From the NCBI RefSeq assembly GCF_014646215.1, contig NZ_BMNA01000001.1:100442-164441 (forward strand): a stretch of DNA of 64,000 nt, given 5' to 3'. The position numbers and the translations under genes are program-made. The DNA is from Nakamurella endophytica. GTDB lineage: Bacteria > Actinomycetota > Actinomycetes > Mycobacteriales > Nakamurellaceae. Shown here one piece after another: positions 42,117 to 50,808 of this stretch (position 1 is its first letter; every line of letters starts with the position of its first letter). The notes under the pieces are model-generated. The model was not told where the DNA came from. It searched no databases and saw only the letters and a list, made by a program, of their open reading frames with translations.

Positions 42117-42601
42117 GCCGGCCAGCAACCGCGGGGGCGGCCGCGGTGTTCCCGCCTCCCTCCGGTGCGTTTCGCGGGGGCACTCCCCGCGCGCGCCGCA
42201 TCCGGCGCCCCACGCTGCCCCGGTGCTGCCGGTGCAGTGGGGACGGTGGGGACAGCGGGAACAGCGGGTCGTCCGGTCGGCGGGCGCCTGCCCGCGGGCG
42301 GCGGGAGCGTTCCGGCACGGCCACCGGTGGTCCTCCCGGCAGGACCACCACCTGGTCCTCGTGGCACTGCCACCGCCTGGTCCTCCCGGAGCGGACACCG
42401 CCGGCTCCGGCCGGCGGCCGGTGGGTTCCGGGGACGCCGCAGGCACCACCGGCTCCCGGCAAGGCCTCCGGCGCGCCGTCGCGGGACGCGAGGCACTGCC
42501 GGCTCGCGGCGGAGCCGCCGGCCCCGGGACGCCGACCCGGGACTGTCGGGGGTGCTGCGTAGCGTCCGCTGGGTGAGGACGCCGACGCAGGATCCGCCGC
42601 G
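42117..42601. other. 485-bp intergenic region upstream of the Kiwa-like pair
   Basis: No gene is supported on either strand. It contains a perfect hairpin at 42326-42349 (9-bp arms, 6-base loop) and repeats of cctggtcctc nearby. It separates the divergent reductase from the kwaA-like gene, so both promoters lie here. Confidence 0.5.
42326..42349. repeat. 9-bp inverted repeat upstream of the Kiwa-like operon
   Basis: GGTGGTCCT at 42326-42334 and AGGACCACC at 42341-42349 are perfect reverse complements around cccggc. The hairpin is about 250 bp upstream of the kwaA-like start. Confidence 0.6.
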
Positions 42602-43168
42602 GTGAGGGCCGCCGCGGCTCGGGCCGCCTTCCGCCCGGCGCTGCCGGTGCGGCTGCTGTTCCTCGCCGCCGCCTACTCGCCGCTGCTGCTGCTGCTCGCC
42701 GTGCTGGACCTGTTCGGTGTCCAGGCCCTGCGCTGGCTCTTCGCCGCCGTCTGCGTGGCCGGCATCGCCGCGACGGCCGTCTTCCTGCGGTGGGCGCTGC
42801 CCCGGCGCAACGCCGTCACCACCCGGGTCCACGAGGCGTCCCCGCGCGAGGGCGAGGCCCTCAAGTTCTTCGCCTCCTACGTGGTCCCGTTCTTCGTCAC
42901 CGCCGCCGCGCCGCCGAGCACTAGGTGGGCACTGCTGGTGTACCTGGTGCTGATCGCCGTGCTGTACCTGCAGAGCGACCTGTACTACGCCAACCCGCTC
43001 TTCGCCCTGCTCGGGTACCGCGTGTTCGACGTGTCCCGCCGCGAACGGGATGTCGCCGTGGTGCTGAGCCGCTCCTGGCACCTGGCCGCGGACCAGCAGA
43101 TCCGCCTGGTGCACCTGGGCGGGTACGTCTTCGTCGACCTCGGTCCGCCGGAAGGGAACAGTCCATGA
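42602..43168 (+). CDS. kwaA: Four-helix membrane protein, KwaA-like (Kiwa anti-phage system)
   Basis: A 188-residue integral membrane protein with hydrophobic segments at about 16-38, 43-65, 88-103 and 107-125. The block YYANPLFALLGYRVFDV at 128-144 and a soluble C-terminal tail follow. This is the size and topology described for KwaA, the membrane sensor of the Kiwa defence system. The identification rests mainly on its overlap (ATGA) with a clear DUF4868/KwaB gene; KwaA diverges quickly and was not checked by alignment. GTG 42602 is the first start; GTG 42647 is possible. Confidence 0.7.
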   Translation: MRAAAARAAFRPALPVRLLFLAAAYSPLLLLLAVLDLFGVQALRWLFAAVCVAGIAATAVFLRWALPRRNAVTTRVHEASPREGEALKFFASYVVPFFVTAAAPPSTRWALLVYLVLIAVLYLQSDLYYANPLFALLGYRVFDVSRRERDVAVVLSRSWHLAADQQIRLVHLGGYVFVDLGPPEGNSP

Positions 43169-44175
43169 CCGCCGCCCGCCCTCTGCCCGTCGACGAGCCG
43201 GCCGGCGACCCCGCGCGCCACCAGGACGGTGCCGTGGCCTCCGCCGTCCGCGAGCTGCTCGGCGCCGTCGTCGATCCCGACCGGTTCGACGTGCAGCTGC
43301 TCGCCGTGGCGGACCACCGGTCCGCCTCGCCCCTGGTGTACGACCTGCCGCTCGGCGCGGAGCTGGCGGCCGAGCTGCGTGCGGTGTGCGCCGGCGGTGC
43401 GGCCGAGGCCGCCGAGGCCGAGCTGCGCCGGCACCACCCGGACTTCCACCCGGCGCCGCACCAGTGGCTGTACACCCCGCTCGCGGACGGGCCGCTGGCG
43501 GCACTCGACGCCGCCGTGACGACGCAGGGTCGGCTGCAGTACGGCCGGGGGCAGCGCTTCGGGCGGCAGAACGTGCTGGTGTTCGTGCTCGTCGACCACC
43601 GTGGCGAGATCGTGGCGCGGATGTACCAGGGCTTCTCGCAGGACAAGGCGTTGCAGCGGAAGCGCGTCTTCGGTGTGTGGTCGGGTGAGCGCTGGGACTC
43701 CATGGCCGAGCCCCTGGTCATCGACCGGGCGCTGCGGGTCGTCGTCGTCGGTGACTGGGTCGTGCTGCAGTCGGCCCGGGCGTACGAGTCGCTGTTCGGC
43801 GCCCTGCCGGGTCTGGCGGAGCAGGCAGCGCAGACCTTCGACCGCACCCTCGGCCGGCTCGAGGTGGTCGGCGTCGAGCAGCTCCGGGAGACGTGTCTCG
43901 CCGACCCCCGGATGATGCACAAGCTCGCCGCCGTGCAGGACAAGCTCGACAGCCCGCAGTACGCGGACTCCATCACCATGCCCCGCCTGCTGACTTTCCT
44001 GGCCGACAACCCCCACATCGACGTGCCTCTCGACCGGAGTGGAGCGGAACCCCGCCTGCAGTACGACGCCTCGCCGCAGCACCGGTGGCAGCTGTTGAAG
44101 CTGTTGGACGACGACTACCTGCACTCGCAGCTGACAGAACGCAACTACGAGGCGACGTCCAAGACGGAGGTGTGA
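43165..44175 (+). CDS. kwaB: DUF4868 protein, KwaB-like (Kiwa anti-phage system)
   Basis: A 336-residue protein. An N-terminal region (1-120) contacts the family pattern loosely. From about 185 the DUF4868 features are clear: a strand-rich segment VIDRALRVVVVGDWVVLQSARAYESLFG, a long helical part with LADPRMMHKLAAVQDK, and the C-terminal signature LLDDDYLHSQLTERNYEATSK at 313-333. DUF4868 is the KwaB family; with KwaA it forms the membrane-associated Kiwa complex that binds phage DNA and stops replication. ATG 43165 overlaps the kwaA stop, as in other kwaAB operons. Confidence 0.82.
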   Translation: MTAARPLPVDEPAGDPARHQDGAVASAVRELLGAVVDPDRFDVQLLAVADHRSASPLVYDLPLGAELAAELRAVCAGGAAEAAEAELRRHHPDFHPAPHQWLYTPLADGPLAALDAAVTTQGRLQYGRGQRFGRQNVLVFVLVDHRGEIVARMYQGFSQDKALQRKRVFGVWSGERWDSMAEPLVIDRALRVVVVGDWVVLQSARAYESLFGALPGLAEQAAQTFDRTLGRLEVVGVEQLRETCLADPRMMHKLAAVQDKLDSPQYADSITMPRLLTFLADNPHIDVPLDRSGAEPRLQYDASPQHRWQLLKLLDDDYLHSQLTERNYEATSKTEV

Positions 44176-44183
44176 CGTGAGGT

Positions 44184-44261
44184 GCGACGGCAGGCGCCGG
44201 TCCGGGCGCACACGCGGCAGCGGCCGGCGGCTCGGCACCGTCCCGATCCACCTGCCGTCGC
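44184..44261 (+). repeat. Long-spaced 11-bp inverted repeat after kwaB
   Basis: GCGACGGCAGG at 44184-44194 and its exact reverse complement at 44251-44261 enclose 56 bases that are themselves rich in GCCGG/CCGGC pairs. It begins eight bases after the kwaB stop and may be a structured terminator. Confidence 0.5.
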
Positions 44262-44345
44262 GCTCCGACGCTGCACCTGCATCCGGCGCCGACCGGCCCG
44301 CGTCGACGACGGACGGCTGTCGGTGCCCGACCGTAGGGTCCGGCC

Positions 44346-45146
44346 ATGGTGAACACCGTGGACCACCTCGAGCACCTCGCCCGGGACAGCGGCCGCTTCC
44401 GCGAGCTGCTCCGCGACGCCGACCCGGGAGCGCGGGTGCCCACCTGCCCGGACTGGACCGCCGCCGACCTGGTGTGGCACCTGGCCGAGGTGCAGCTGTT
44501 CTGGGGCACCGTCGTGCGGGACCGGCTGACCGAGCCGGACGCCGCCGAGGCGGCCAGGCCGGACCGCCCGGACGACTACCGGGACCTGCTGCGGCTGGCC
44601 GAGCGAGCCGCGGCGGACCTGCAGCGCGCACTGGTCGGGACGCCGCCGGAGACGCCGGTGTGGACGTGGTGGGACCAGGATCGGTCGGCGGGCTTCGTGC
44701 GGCGCCGGATGTCGCACGAGGCGTTGATCCACCGGCTGGACGCGGGAGCCACCGTCGGCCGGGTCGGCCCGGTGGACGCCGACCTGGCCGACGACGGCGT
44801 CGACGAGGCCTTGATGGCCTTCTTCTCGTACGCCCCGACGTGGGCCACGGTGTCCACCAGCGAGATGACCGGCCGGGTGCGCACCACCGACACCGGGCAC
44901 GCCTGGGACATCACCCCGGGACGCTGGTCGGGGACGAGCCCGTCCACCGGCAGGAGCTGGGACGAGCCGCTGCTGCACGTCGACCCGCTGGCCGGGGCGG
45001 CAGAACCGGCGTTCACGATCGAGGCGACCGCCCGGGACCTGGACGCGTGGCTGTGGGGCCGTCCGCCGGTGGGACCGGTCACCCAGCACGGCGACCCGGT
45101 CGCGCTGTCGCTGGTCACCGAGGTCCTCGAGCAGGGCATCCAGTGA
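44346..45146 (+). CDS. Maleylpyruvate isomerase family mycothiol-dependent enzyme
   Basis: A 266-residue protein of the actinobacterial DinB/MDMPI fold. The N-terminal metal-binding region reads VPTCPDWTAADLVWHLAEVQLFW. The central part contains FVRRRMSHEALIHRLDA with the second histidine motif, and a C-terminal SCP2-like segment follows (FTIEATARDLDAWLWG). Family members use mycothiol as a cofactor for isomerase or transferase reactions; the substrate is unknown. ATG 44346 precedes the domain directly. Confidence 0.88.
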   Translation: MVNTVDHLEHLARDSGRFRELLRDADPGARVPTCPDWTAADLVWHLAEVQLFWGTVVRDRLTEPDAAEAARPDRPDDYRDLLRLAERAAADLQRALVGTPPETPVWTWWDQDRSAGFVRRRMSHEALIHRLDAGATVGRVGPVDADLADDGVDEALMAFFSYAPTWATVSTSEMTGRVRTTDTGHAWDITPGRWSGTSPSTGRSWDEPLLHVDPLAGAAEPAFTIEATARDLDAWLWGRPPVGPVTQHGDPVALSLVTEVLEQGIQ

Positions 45147-45149
45147 TCG

Positions 45150-45199
45150 CGCGGGCGGTGGCAGGATCGCCCGAGGCAGGGAACGCGGGCGGTGGCAGG
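45150..45199. repeat. 16-bp direct repeat, period 34
   Basis: cgcgggcggtggcagg occurs at 45150-45165 and 45184-45199 in the 85-bp gap before the DUF2630 gene. Confidence 0.7.
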
Positions 45200-45231
45200 G
45201 TCGCAGGCAGCGGCCGGGCAAGGGAGCGGAC

Positions 45232-45480
45232 ATGACGTCGGAGCGCGACATCCTCCAGCACATCAACGAACTGGTCGAGCAGGAGCACCGGCTCCGCGAG
45301 CAGTTCCGGTCGGGCGAGGTCGACTCCGCCGACGAGCAGTCGCAGCTCACCGCGCTGGAGCAGACCCTCGACCAGGCGTGGGACCTGCTGCGCCAGCGAC
45401 GCGCCAAGCGGGAGTTCGGCCAGGATCCGGAGGACGCCGAGCAGCGGCCCGTCGAGGAGGTCGAGCGCTACCTGCAGTGA
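45232..45480 (+). CDS. DUF2630 family protein
   Basis: An 82-residue acidic helical protein matching DUF2630 along its length: DILQHINELVEQEHRLR, then LTALEQTLDQAWDLLRQRRAKREFG and an acidic end. The family is small, actinobacterial and of unknown function; heptad-like spacing suggests a coiled coil. ATG 45232 has an agggag ribosome site. Confidence 0.88.
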   Translation: MTSERDILQHINELVEQEHRLREQFRSGEVDSADEQSQLTALEQTLDQAWDLLRQRRAKREFGQDPEDAEQRPVEEVERYLQ

Positions 45481-45548
45481 GCCCTCGCCCGCACGGGCAC
45501 GGGGCACGGGGCACCGGGCACGGGGCAGCCCGTCGCCGGCCCACCTCT

Positions 45549-45775
45549 CACGCGGAGCAGCGCCACACCTACGGGCACCGTGACAATTGCCGCCGGCGCC
45601 CGACTCCCCAGGCGGACGAGCGCCCCCCGACGGCACCGGTGACACCGCTCGCCGGCGCCCGACTCCCGCTCAGGCGGACGAGCGCCCCCCGACGGCACCG
45701 GTGACACCGCTCGCCGGCGCCCGATCCGCTCAGGCGGAGTAGCGCACCCCCCGACGGGCACCCGTCACCCGGACC
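45549..45775. repeat. About 60-bp tandem repeat derived from the 3' end of the SbcC-like gene
   Basis: Three to four copies with a 60-62-bp period start at about 45549 (degenerate), 45609, 45671 and 45731. The last copy is the genuine 3' end of the minus-strand SbcC-like gene (residues RVTGARRGVRYSA and stop). Read on the minus strand, the copies downstream of the gene keep the stop-like cctga end and the arginine codons. Confidence 0.85.
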
Positions 45776-48700
45776 AGGCCTGAGTCGAGCAGGTCCCGGC
45801 GGACGGCGGTCCAGTCCTGCTCGTCCAACCCGGTCCGCGCGAGCACTTCGGCGCGGGTGAGCGGGCCGCCGGATCGCAGTACCGCCAGCACCCGCGCCAC
45901 CCGCGGGTCCTGAATCGCCACTCCCGGCGCGGGGCGCTCGGCAGGGTTCGTCGCCGGCCGGATCGGTGCCGCCACCTCACCGCCCAGCGCGTCGGGCTGC
46001 CACGTCGTTGCATCGCCCGCCTCCGGGCCCAGCTGGTCCATCCCGTCGAGCTCGCCGACGCCCGAGACCGGAACCGCCCCGCCCCTGCGGTCCGCGCCGG
46101 TCCCGTCGCCTGCGCCGCCGGCCCGGCGGGAGCGGCCGTCGCCGGAGCGGCCGTCGCCGGAGCGGCCGGGCTCGCGGACGTCGCCGCAGCCGGCGTGGCT
46201 CCCGAGGTCGGTCGCGTCGCCAGGCCCACCGGCGCCACCGCCGGGTCCTCCGGTCGTGCCCGCCACGCGGGCGCCGCCGATGTCGCCGGACGTCGGCGCC
46301 GCGGCGGGCGCTGCGGCGGCACGTGGCACCCGCGTCGAACGCGCTGCTGCCGCAGGTGTCGCCGGGACGGGTGCCGCCGTCGTCCCCGCCCCGGTCGTCG
46401 GCTCGGCCACCGCGGTCGCCGGAACCGCCACCGCGGGATCGCCGTCGAGTCGCAGCACCGTCGCTCCGGCGATCGCGGTGTACCGCTCGGGTGTGCAGGT
46501 CAGCAGCACGACCTGGATGTCCGGTGCGGCCTCGGCGAGCACCCGGCCCATCGCGGCCAACCGCACCGCGTCGGTGTGCCCCAGGGCGTCGTCGAGGATC
46601 ACCGGCACGCCGCCGTCCCCGTCCCCCGCGCCGAGCAGCTGGGCCGCCGTCAGCCGCACGAGCAACCCCAGCTGCTCCTGGGCGCCGGTGGACAGCGCCG
46701 CGAACGGCACGGTCGACCCGCGCCAGGTGCGCGACACCACGCGCAGGTCGGCGTCCACCTCGAGGTCGACGCCCGGCCCGTGCAACACCTCGGCCAGGGC
46801 CACCAGCCGGCGCCGGAAGGGGTCCACGTACCCGGCCCTGGCGGTCGCCCGGTGCGCCTGCACCGTCCGCCACAGCAGGTCGGCGGCGCGGGCCCGACCC
46901 CGGACGGACGCCAGCTCGTCGGCCGCCGCCTGCTCCGCGGACAGCGCCGCGTCGAGCAGGTCCTGCCGACCCTGCTCGCCCATCACGGCCAGCCGCGCCG
47001 ACAGGTCCCGCAGCTGCTCGACGAGGTCGGTCCTGGCCCGCTCGGCCGCGTCCCGGCGGGACCCGGCACTGCGGCGTGCGGCCCGCACGCCCTCCGGATC
47101 GGCCTCACGCCAGCGCTTGTCGGCCTCCTGGGCAGCGGCGTCGGCCAGCTGCCAGGCACGGTCGGCCAGCGCGACCGCCTCGACCAGCGCGTCGTCGGAG
47201 GCGACGGACCGGGCGTCGCGCAGCTCGACCTCGGCCACCGCGGACTCCGCACCGGCCGCCGCGAGCCGCGCCGTGGTGGTGGCCAGCTCGACCCGCAGTT
47301 CCGCCGCGGTGGCCCGGGCAGCGGCCAGACCGTCGACGGCCGCGCGGTGGTCCGCCCGGGCCGCCGTCTCGGCTGCCTCGGCCTGCTTGCGCCGGGCTCG
47401 GGCGTGCCGGGCGTCGTCGGGCAGCGGCTGCTCGCCGCGTCCGCCGAGCAGCCGGTCCCGCTGCAGCTGCAGGTCCGCCAGCTCGGCCTCGAGCGCGCCG
47501 AGCGTGTCCCCGGCGAGCCGGCCGGTGAGCCGGTGCTCGGCCTGCACCACCGCGGCCTCGTCGCGTTCCCGCTCCGCCAACCGGCGGCGGGCGTCCTCGA
47601 CCCCGGTGACCCCGAGGTCGGCCGACAGCCGGTCGAGCAGGGTCGATGCCGCAGCCGCCTCCTCGCCGCGGGCGACGGCGTCCTGCCCGGGCAGGACGGT
47701 GACCTGCACGACGCCGGGCACCTCGATCTCGACCGGGCCGGTCAGCGCCACGGGTTGCGGCGGATCCGCCGGCGGGGCCGGCCGCCCGCCGACCAGTACC
47801 GGCGTCCCGGCCAGCGGGCGCACGACGAGGTGACCGGCCACCGCCTCGCACCGGGCGAGCGCGACGTCCCGGGCGTGGGCGACCTTCTCCAGTCGCCGGA
47901 CGGCCTCCCGGTCGACCCGGTGCCCGGCCAGCGCCCGGCGGGCCGCGGCGAGCTCCAGGATGTCGGTGCGGGCCGCGGCGACCCGCTCGGCGAGGACGGC
48001 GTGCCGATCGAGCAGGAGGACCACCTCGAGGTCGTCGCGGGCGGCGACCGCGTGGGCGGCCGCCCGGTCGACCGCCGCGGAGGTCGTGCGTTCCGCCGAC
48101 TCGCGTCCGGCCACGACGCCGTCCTGCTCGGTCAGCGCGCCGGTCGCCGGCTCCACCGAGGCCTGCAGCCGCTCCATCTCGGCGGCCAGCCGGTCGATCC
48201 GACGGTGCAGGCCGGTCCGGACCTGCTGGTCGGCGCGGGCCTGCCGGAGCTGGTGCCCCGCCCGCTGCGCCACCTCGGCGGTGACCGCCCGCTCGTCCTC
48301 CACCGCCGCGAGGCCGGCCACCGCTCGCTCCGCGGCGAGCAGCGCGGCCGCGGCCGCACCGGCGACCTCGACCGCCTGGGCCAGCTGACCGGTGAGCAGC
48401 TCGTGCAGGTCCACCGCCGCGGCCAGCTCGGCGAGGGCGGTACGCGCGTCCTCGGTGGCGGACCGTGCCGCGGTGTGCCGCTCGATCGCCTGCCGGTACG
48501 GCCCCGTCGGCCGGCCGGTCGGCGTGTGCCAGCGGAGGTACTCGGCCTCGACGGCGCCGAGCAGGTCCTGACCTGCCTCGGCCGCGGTCCCGGCCGCGCG
48601 GTCCAGCGCGACGCTGAGGCTGCCGCTGTCCCCGAGTCCGCTCTGTTCCAGCGGGACGCCCTGCAGCACCCGCAGGGCCTTCCACAGCAAGCGGTCCAGG

Positions 48701-49071
48701 TGCTCGTCCAGCAGCTGCTCGACCCGGTCGTGCGCCCTCGACCCGGTGAGCTGCTCGGGCCGCGGGGCGTGCAGCGAGAGCGTCGTCCCCGCACCCCGGT
48801 TCCAGGTCTTGCGGTAGGTGAACCGGTACGGACCCACCGAGAGCTCGGCCTCGACCGTCGTGCCCACGTCCTCGCCGACCGGCTGCACCGCCCGGACCCG
48901 CGCCTTGGTGGCGCTGTCCTTCTCCTCCAGCAGCAGGTCCAACGCCTCGACCAGCGAGCTCTTGCCCGCCTCGTTGGCTCCCTCGATGACGACGACGCCG
49001 GCGTCGGGGAACACCAGCTCGCGGTGCCGCACACCGCGGAACCGGTCGACGGACAGCCGGTGCAGCTTCAC
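45730..49071 (-). CDS. SbcC/YhaN-like AAA ATPase with C-terminal winged-helix-like end
   Basis: A 1113-residue SMC-like ATPase. Walker A is VIEGANEAGKSSLVEAL at about 28-44, then long helical arms (170-800) with an interrupted central section. Near 830-890 lie the ABC signature ALSTGAQEQLGLLVRL and Walker B VPVILDDALGHTD. Such proteins pair with a Mre11/SbcD nuclease in DNA end processing. Unusual: residues about 910-1050 are low-complexity Ala/Thr/Gly/Asp, and the last 60 form a winged-helix-like unit (LAVLRSGGPLTRAEVLARTGLDE). GTG 49071 overlaps the SbcD-like stop (GTGA). Confidence 0.85.
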   Translation of the reverse strand: MKLHRLSVDRFRGVRHRELVFPDAGVVVIEGANEAGKSSLVEALDLLLEEKDSATKARVRAVQPVGEDVGTTVEAELSVGPYRFTYRKTWNRGAGTTLSLHAPRPEQLTGSRAHDRVEQLLDEHLDRLLWKALRVLQGVPLEQSGLGDSGSLSVALDRAAGTAAEAGQDLLGAVEAEYLRWHTPTGRPTGPYRQAIERHTAARSATEDARTALAELAAAVDLHELLTGQLAQAVEVAGAAAAALLAAERAVAGLAAVEDERAVTAEVAQRAGHQLRQARADQQVRTGLHRRIDRLAAEMERLQASVEPATGALTEQDGVVAGRESAERTTSAAVDRAAAHAVAARDDLEVVLLLDRHAVLAERVAAARTDILELAAARRALAGHRVDREAVRRLEKVAHARDVALARCEAVAGHLVVRPLAGTPVLVGGRPAPPADPPQPVALTGPVEIEVPGVVQVTVLPGQDAVARGEEAAAASTLLDRLSADLGVTGVEDARRRLAERERDEAAVVQAEHRLTGRLAGDTLGALEAELADLQLQRDRLLGGRGEQPLPDDARHARARRKQAEAAETAARADHRAAVDGLAAARATAAELRVELATTTARLAAAGAESAVAEVELRDARSVASDDALVEAVALADRAWQLADAAAQEADKRWREADPEGVRAARRSAGSRRDAAERARTDLVEQLRDLSARLAVMGEQGRQDLLDAALSAEQAAADELASVRGRARAADLLWRTVQAHRATARAGYVDPFRRRLVALAEVLHGPGVDLEVDADLRVVSRTWRGSTVPFAALSTGAQEQLGLLVRLTAAQLLGAGDGDGGVPVILDDALGHTDAVRLAAMGRVLAEAAPDIQVVLLTCTPERYTAIAGATVLRLDGDPAVAVPATAVAEPTTGAGTTAAPVPATPAAAARSTRVPRAAAAPAAAPTSGDIGGARVAGTTGGPGGGAGGPGDATDLGSHAGCGDVREPGRSGDGRSGDGRSRRAGGAGDGTGADRRGGAVPVSGVGELDGMDQLGPEAGDATTWQPDALGGEVAAPIRPATNPAERPAPGVAIQDPRVARVLAVLRSGGPLTRAEVLARTGLDEQDWTAVRRDLLDSGLVRVTGARRGVRYSA

Positions 49072-50651
49072 CGCGACGCTCCGGCCAGGCGGTGCAGCAG
49101 GGCCAGCGCCGCTCCCGCGACGTCGGCCTCGGGTCCCGGGTCGGCGGAGATGGCCGCCAGCTCCTCGACGGCGCCGCGGAGGTAGCCGTCCACCGCCAGG
49201 CCGCCGAGGTCGCCGGGGTCGACCAGCACCGCCAGGTCGCTGCGCGACTCGCGGATGCGGACGGCGGCGAACAGCTCCGCGTGCTGCTCGACCAGGTCGT
49301 CCAGCCGCGCCCGCCCGGCCGGGCCGAGCGTGCCGGTCAGGGCGAGCCAGACCACGGTGCGGTCCTTGGCGGGCAGGTCGGCCAGCGCCGCGTCGAGCAG
49401 GTCCAGGTCGGCGTCGCGGTCGACGGTGCGGTCGAGCTCGCGGAACGTCCACGAGCCGACGCGGTGCCCCTCGACCTGCGCGCCGTCGGCGGACAGCCGG
49501 ACGGACAGCACCTGCCCCGGGTCCTGCTCGTCGACGTCGGTGACCTCCTGCGTCCCCGAGTACCAGACCGCCCCGGACCGGCCGACGGACGTCACGGAGT
49601 GCCGGTCGCCCAGGGCCACGTAGTGCACCTGGCCGGCGGCGAGCGCACGCTCCAGCACCGCCAGCACGATTTGGCCGGGATCCCGCCGCTCGCCGGCCAG
49701 CACGTCGACACCGCCGTGCCCGGCCACCACACGGAGCACCGCGGTGTCCCCCGGCGGCGGCAGCTCCGCCAGCGCCTGCGCCACCAGGTCGGTGCGCGGG
49801 TGCTTGCCGAACCATGGCGCGGCGACGATCTCCACCCCGGGCCGCACCACGTGCACCCCGGGACGGTCGAGCACCGTGACGTGCGCCGGGACGGCCGACC
49901 GGAACGCCCGCGAGGTGTACACCGCGCCCGCGTCCAGCGGGTCGTGGTTGCCGGGCAGAAGGTACACCGGGACCGGCACACCGGCCAGCACCTCGAGCGC
50001 GCGGCCGACCACGCGCGGCGCCACCGCATTGGACTCGAAGACGTCCCCGCAGACCAGCACGAACTCGGCGCCGGTGGTCGCGGCGAGCGTCCCGATGCGC
50101 TCGACCGCCTGGAGCCGGGCGGCGGTGTAGCGCGGCTGCGCGTCCCCGTCGAGGTAGTACCGGGTCATCCCGAGTTGCCAGTCCGCGGTGTGCAGGAAGT
50201 GCACGGAGCCGGCCGGGGCGGCGGCCGGCGCCGGCGGCTCGGCCGGCAGGGGCTCCGCCGGCAGGGGCAACGCCGGAGTGTCGGGCCTGTCCCGGCGGGT
50301 CGCCCGCACGGTGCCGCCGGACCTGCCGCCGGGACCCGTCGACCGGGGTGCGTCCGCCGGCGTCGCGTCCCGGCGCGACCGGCGACCCGGTCCCGTCCCG
50401 CGCCGACCCGGCCCGGCGGCCCCGTCCGGTGCTGCCCCGTCGGGCGCGGCACCGCCGGCCGGCTCCGGCGGATCGACGGCCCGGCTCGGCACGGTCGGCA
50501 CGGTCGGCACGGTCGGCACGGTCGGCACGGCGACGACCGGGCCGGCGTCGTCGGCCACCGGGAGCTGCGGCTGCTCCGGCTGTTCCGGCTGCTCCTGGTC
50601 GGTGACCGGGTCCGGGAACAGGGCCAGGAGCGGCTCAGGACGCTGACGCAC
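49068..50651 (-). CDS. SbcD/Mre11-like metallophosphoesterase
   Basis: A 527-residue protein. Residues about 147-380 are a calcineurin-like nuclease domain: FLHTADWQLGM, LVCGDVFESN, LLPGNHDPLD, VAGHGGVDV and YVALGDRHSV supply the metal ligands. A capping domain follows. The first 145 residues are a disordered Pro/Gly/Arg-rich tail with a Val-Pro-Thr tandem repeat, absent from ordinary SbcD. Coupled to the SbcC-like ATPase, it should process DNA ends. Start GTG 50651; a shorter start near the domain cannot be excluded, since the tail codes oddly. Confidence 0.85.
   Translation of the reverse strand: MRQRPEPLLALFPDPVTDQEQPEQPEQPQLPVADDAGPVVAVPTVPTVPTVPTVPSRAVDPPEPAGGAAPDGAAPDGAAGPGRRGTGPGRRSRRDATPADAPRSTGPGGRSGGTVRATRRDRPDTPALPLPAEPLPAEPPAPAAAPAGSVHFLHTADWQLGMTRYYLDGDAQPRYTAARLQAVERIGTLAATTGAEFVLVCGDVFESNAVAPRVVGRALEVLAGVPVPVYLLPGNHDPLDAGAVYTSRAFRSAVPAHVTVLDRPGVHVVRPGVEIVAAPWFGKHPRTDLVAQALAELPPPGDTAVLRVVAGHGGVDVLAGERRDPGQIVLAVLERALAAGQVHYVALGDRHSVTSVGRSGAVWYSGTQEVTDVDEQDPGQVLSVRLSADGAQVEGHRVGSWTFRELDRTVDRDADLDLLDAALADLPAKDRTVVWLALTGTLGPAGRARLDDLVEQHAELFAAVRIRESRSDLAVLVDPGDLGGLAVDGYLRGAVEELAAISADPGPEADVAGAALALLHRLAGASR
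50485..50535 (-). repeat. 9-bp tandem repeat in the SbcD-like gene
   Basis: About five copies of cggtcggca run in frame and encode Val-Pro-Thr repeats in the N-terminal tail of the nuclease gene. Confidence 0.85.
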
Positions 50652-50808
50652 CCGTGTACCTCCCCTGCCCGCCGTGACCGCGCGGCCACGATCGGGCCGC
50701 CCGATCTTGGTATCACGGGGGTCCGACAGCGCCCCGGACCCGCGCCGACGCCCCGCTCCCGCCGCGCCCGCACCGCGCCCCCGGCGACGGGGGCGGCATG
50801 ATCAGGGG

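Noticed and set aside
46195-49185. 996-residue plus-strand open frame opposite the SbcC-like gene
   Set aside because: Shadow frame; composition is Arg/Gly-rich without domains, while the minus strand has complete ATPase motifs.
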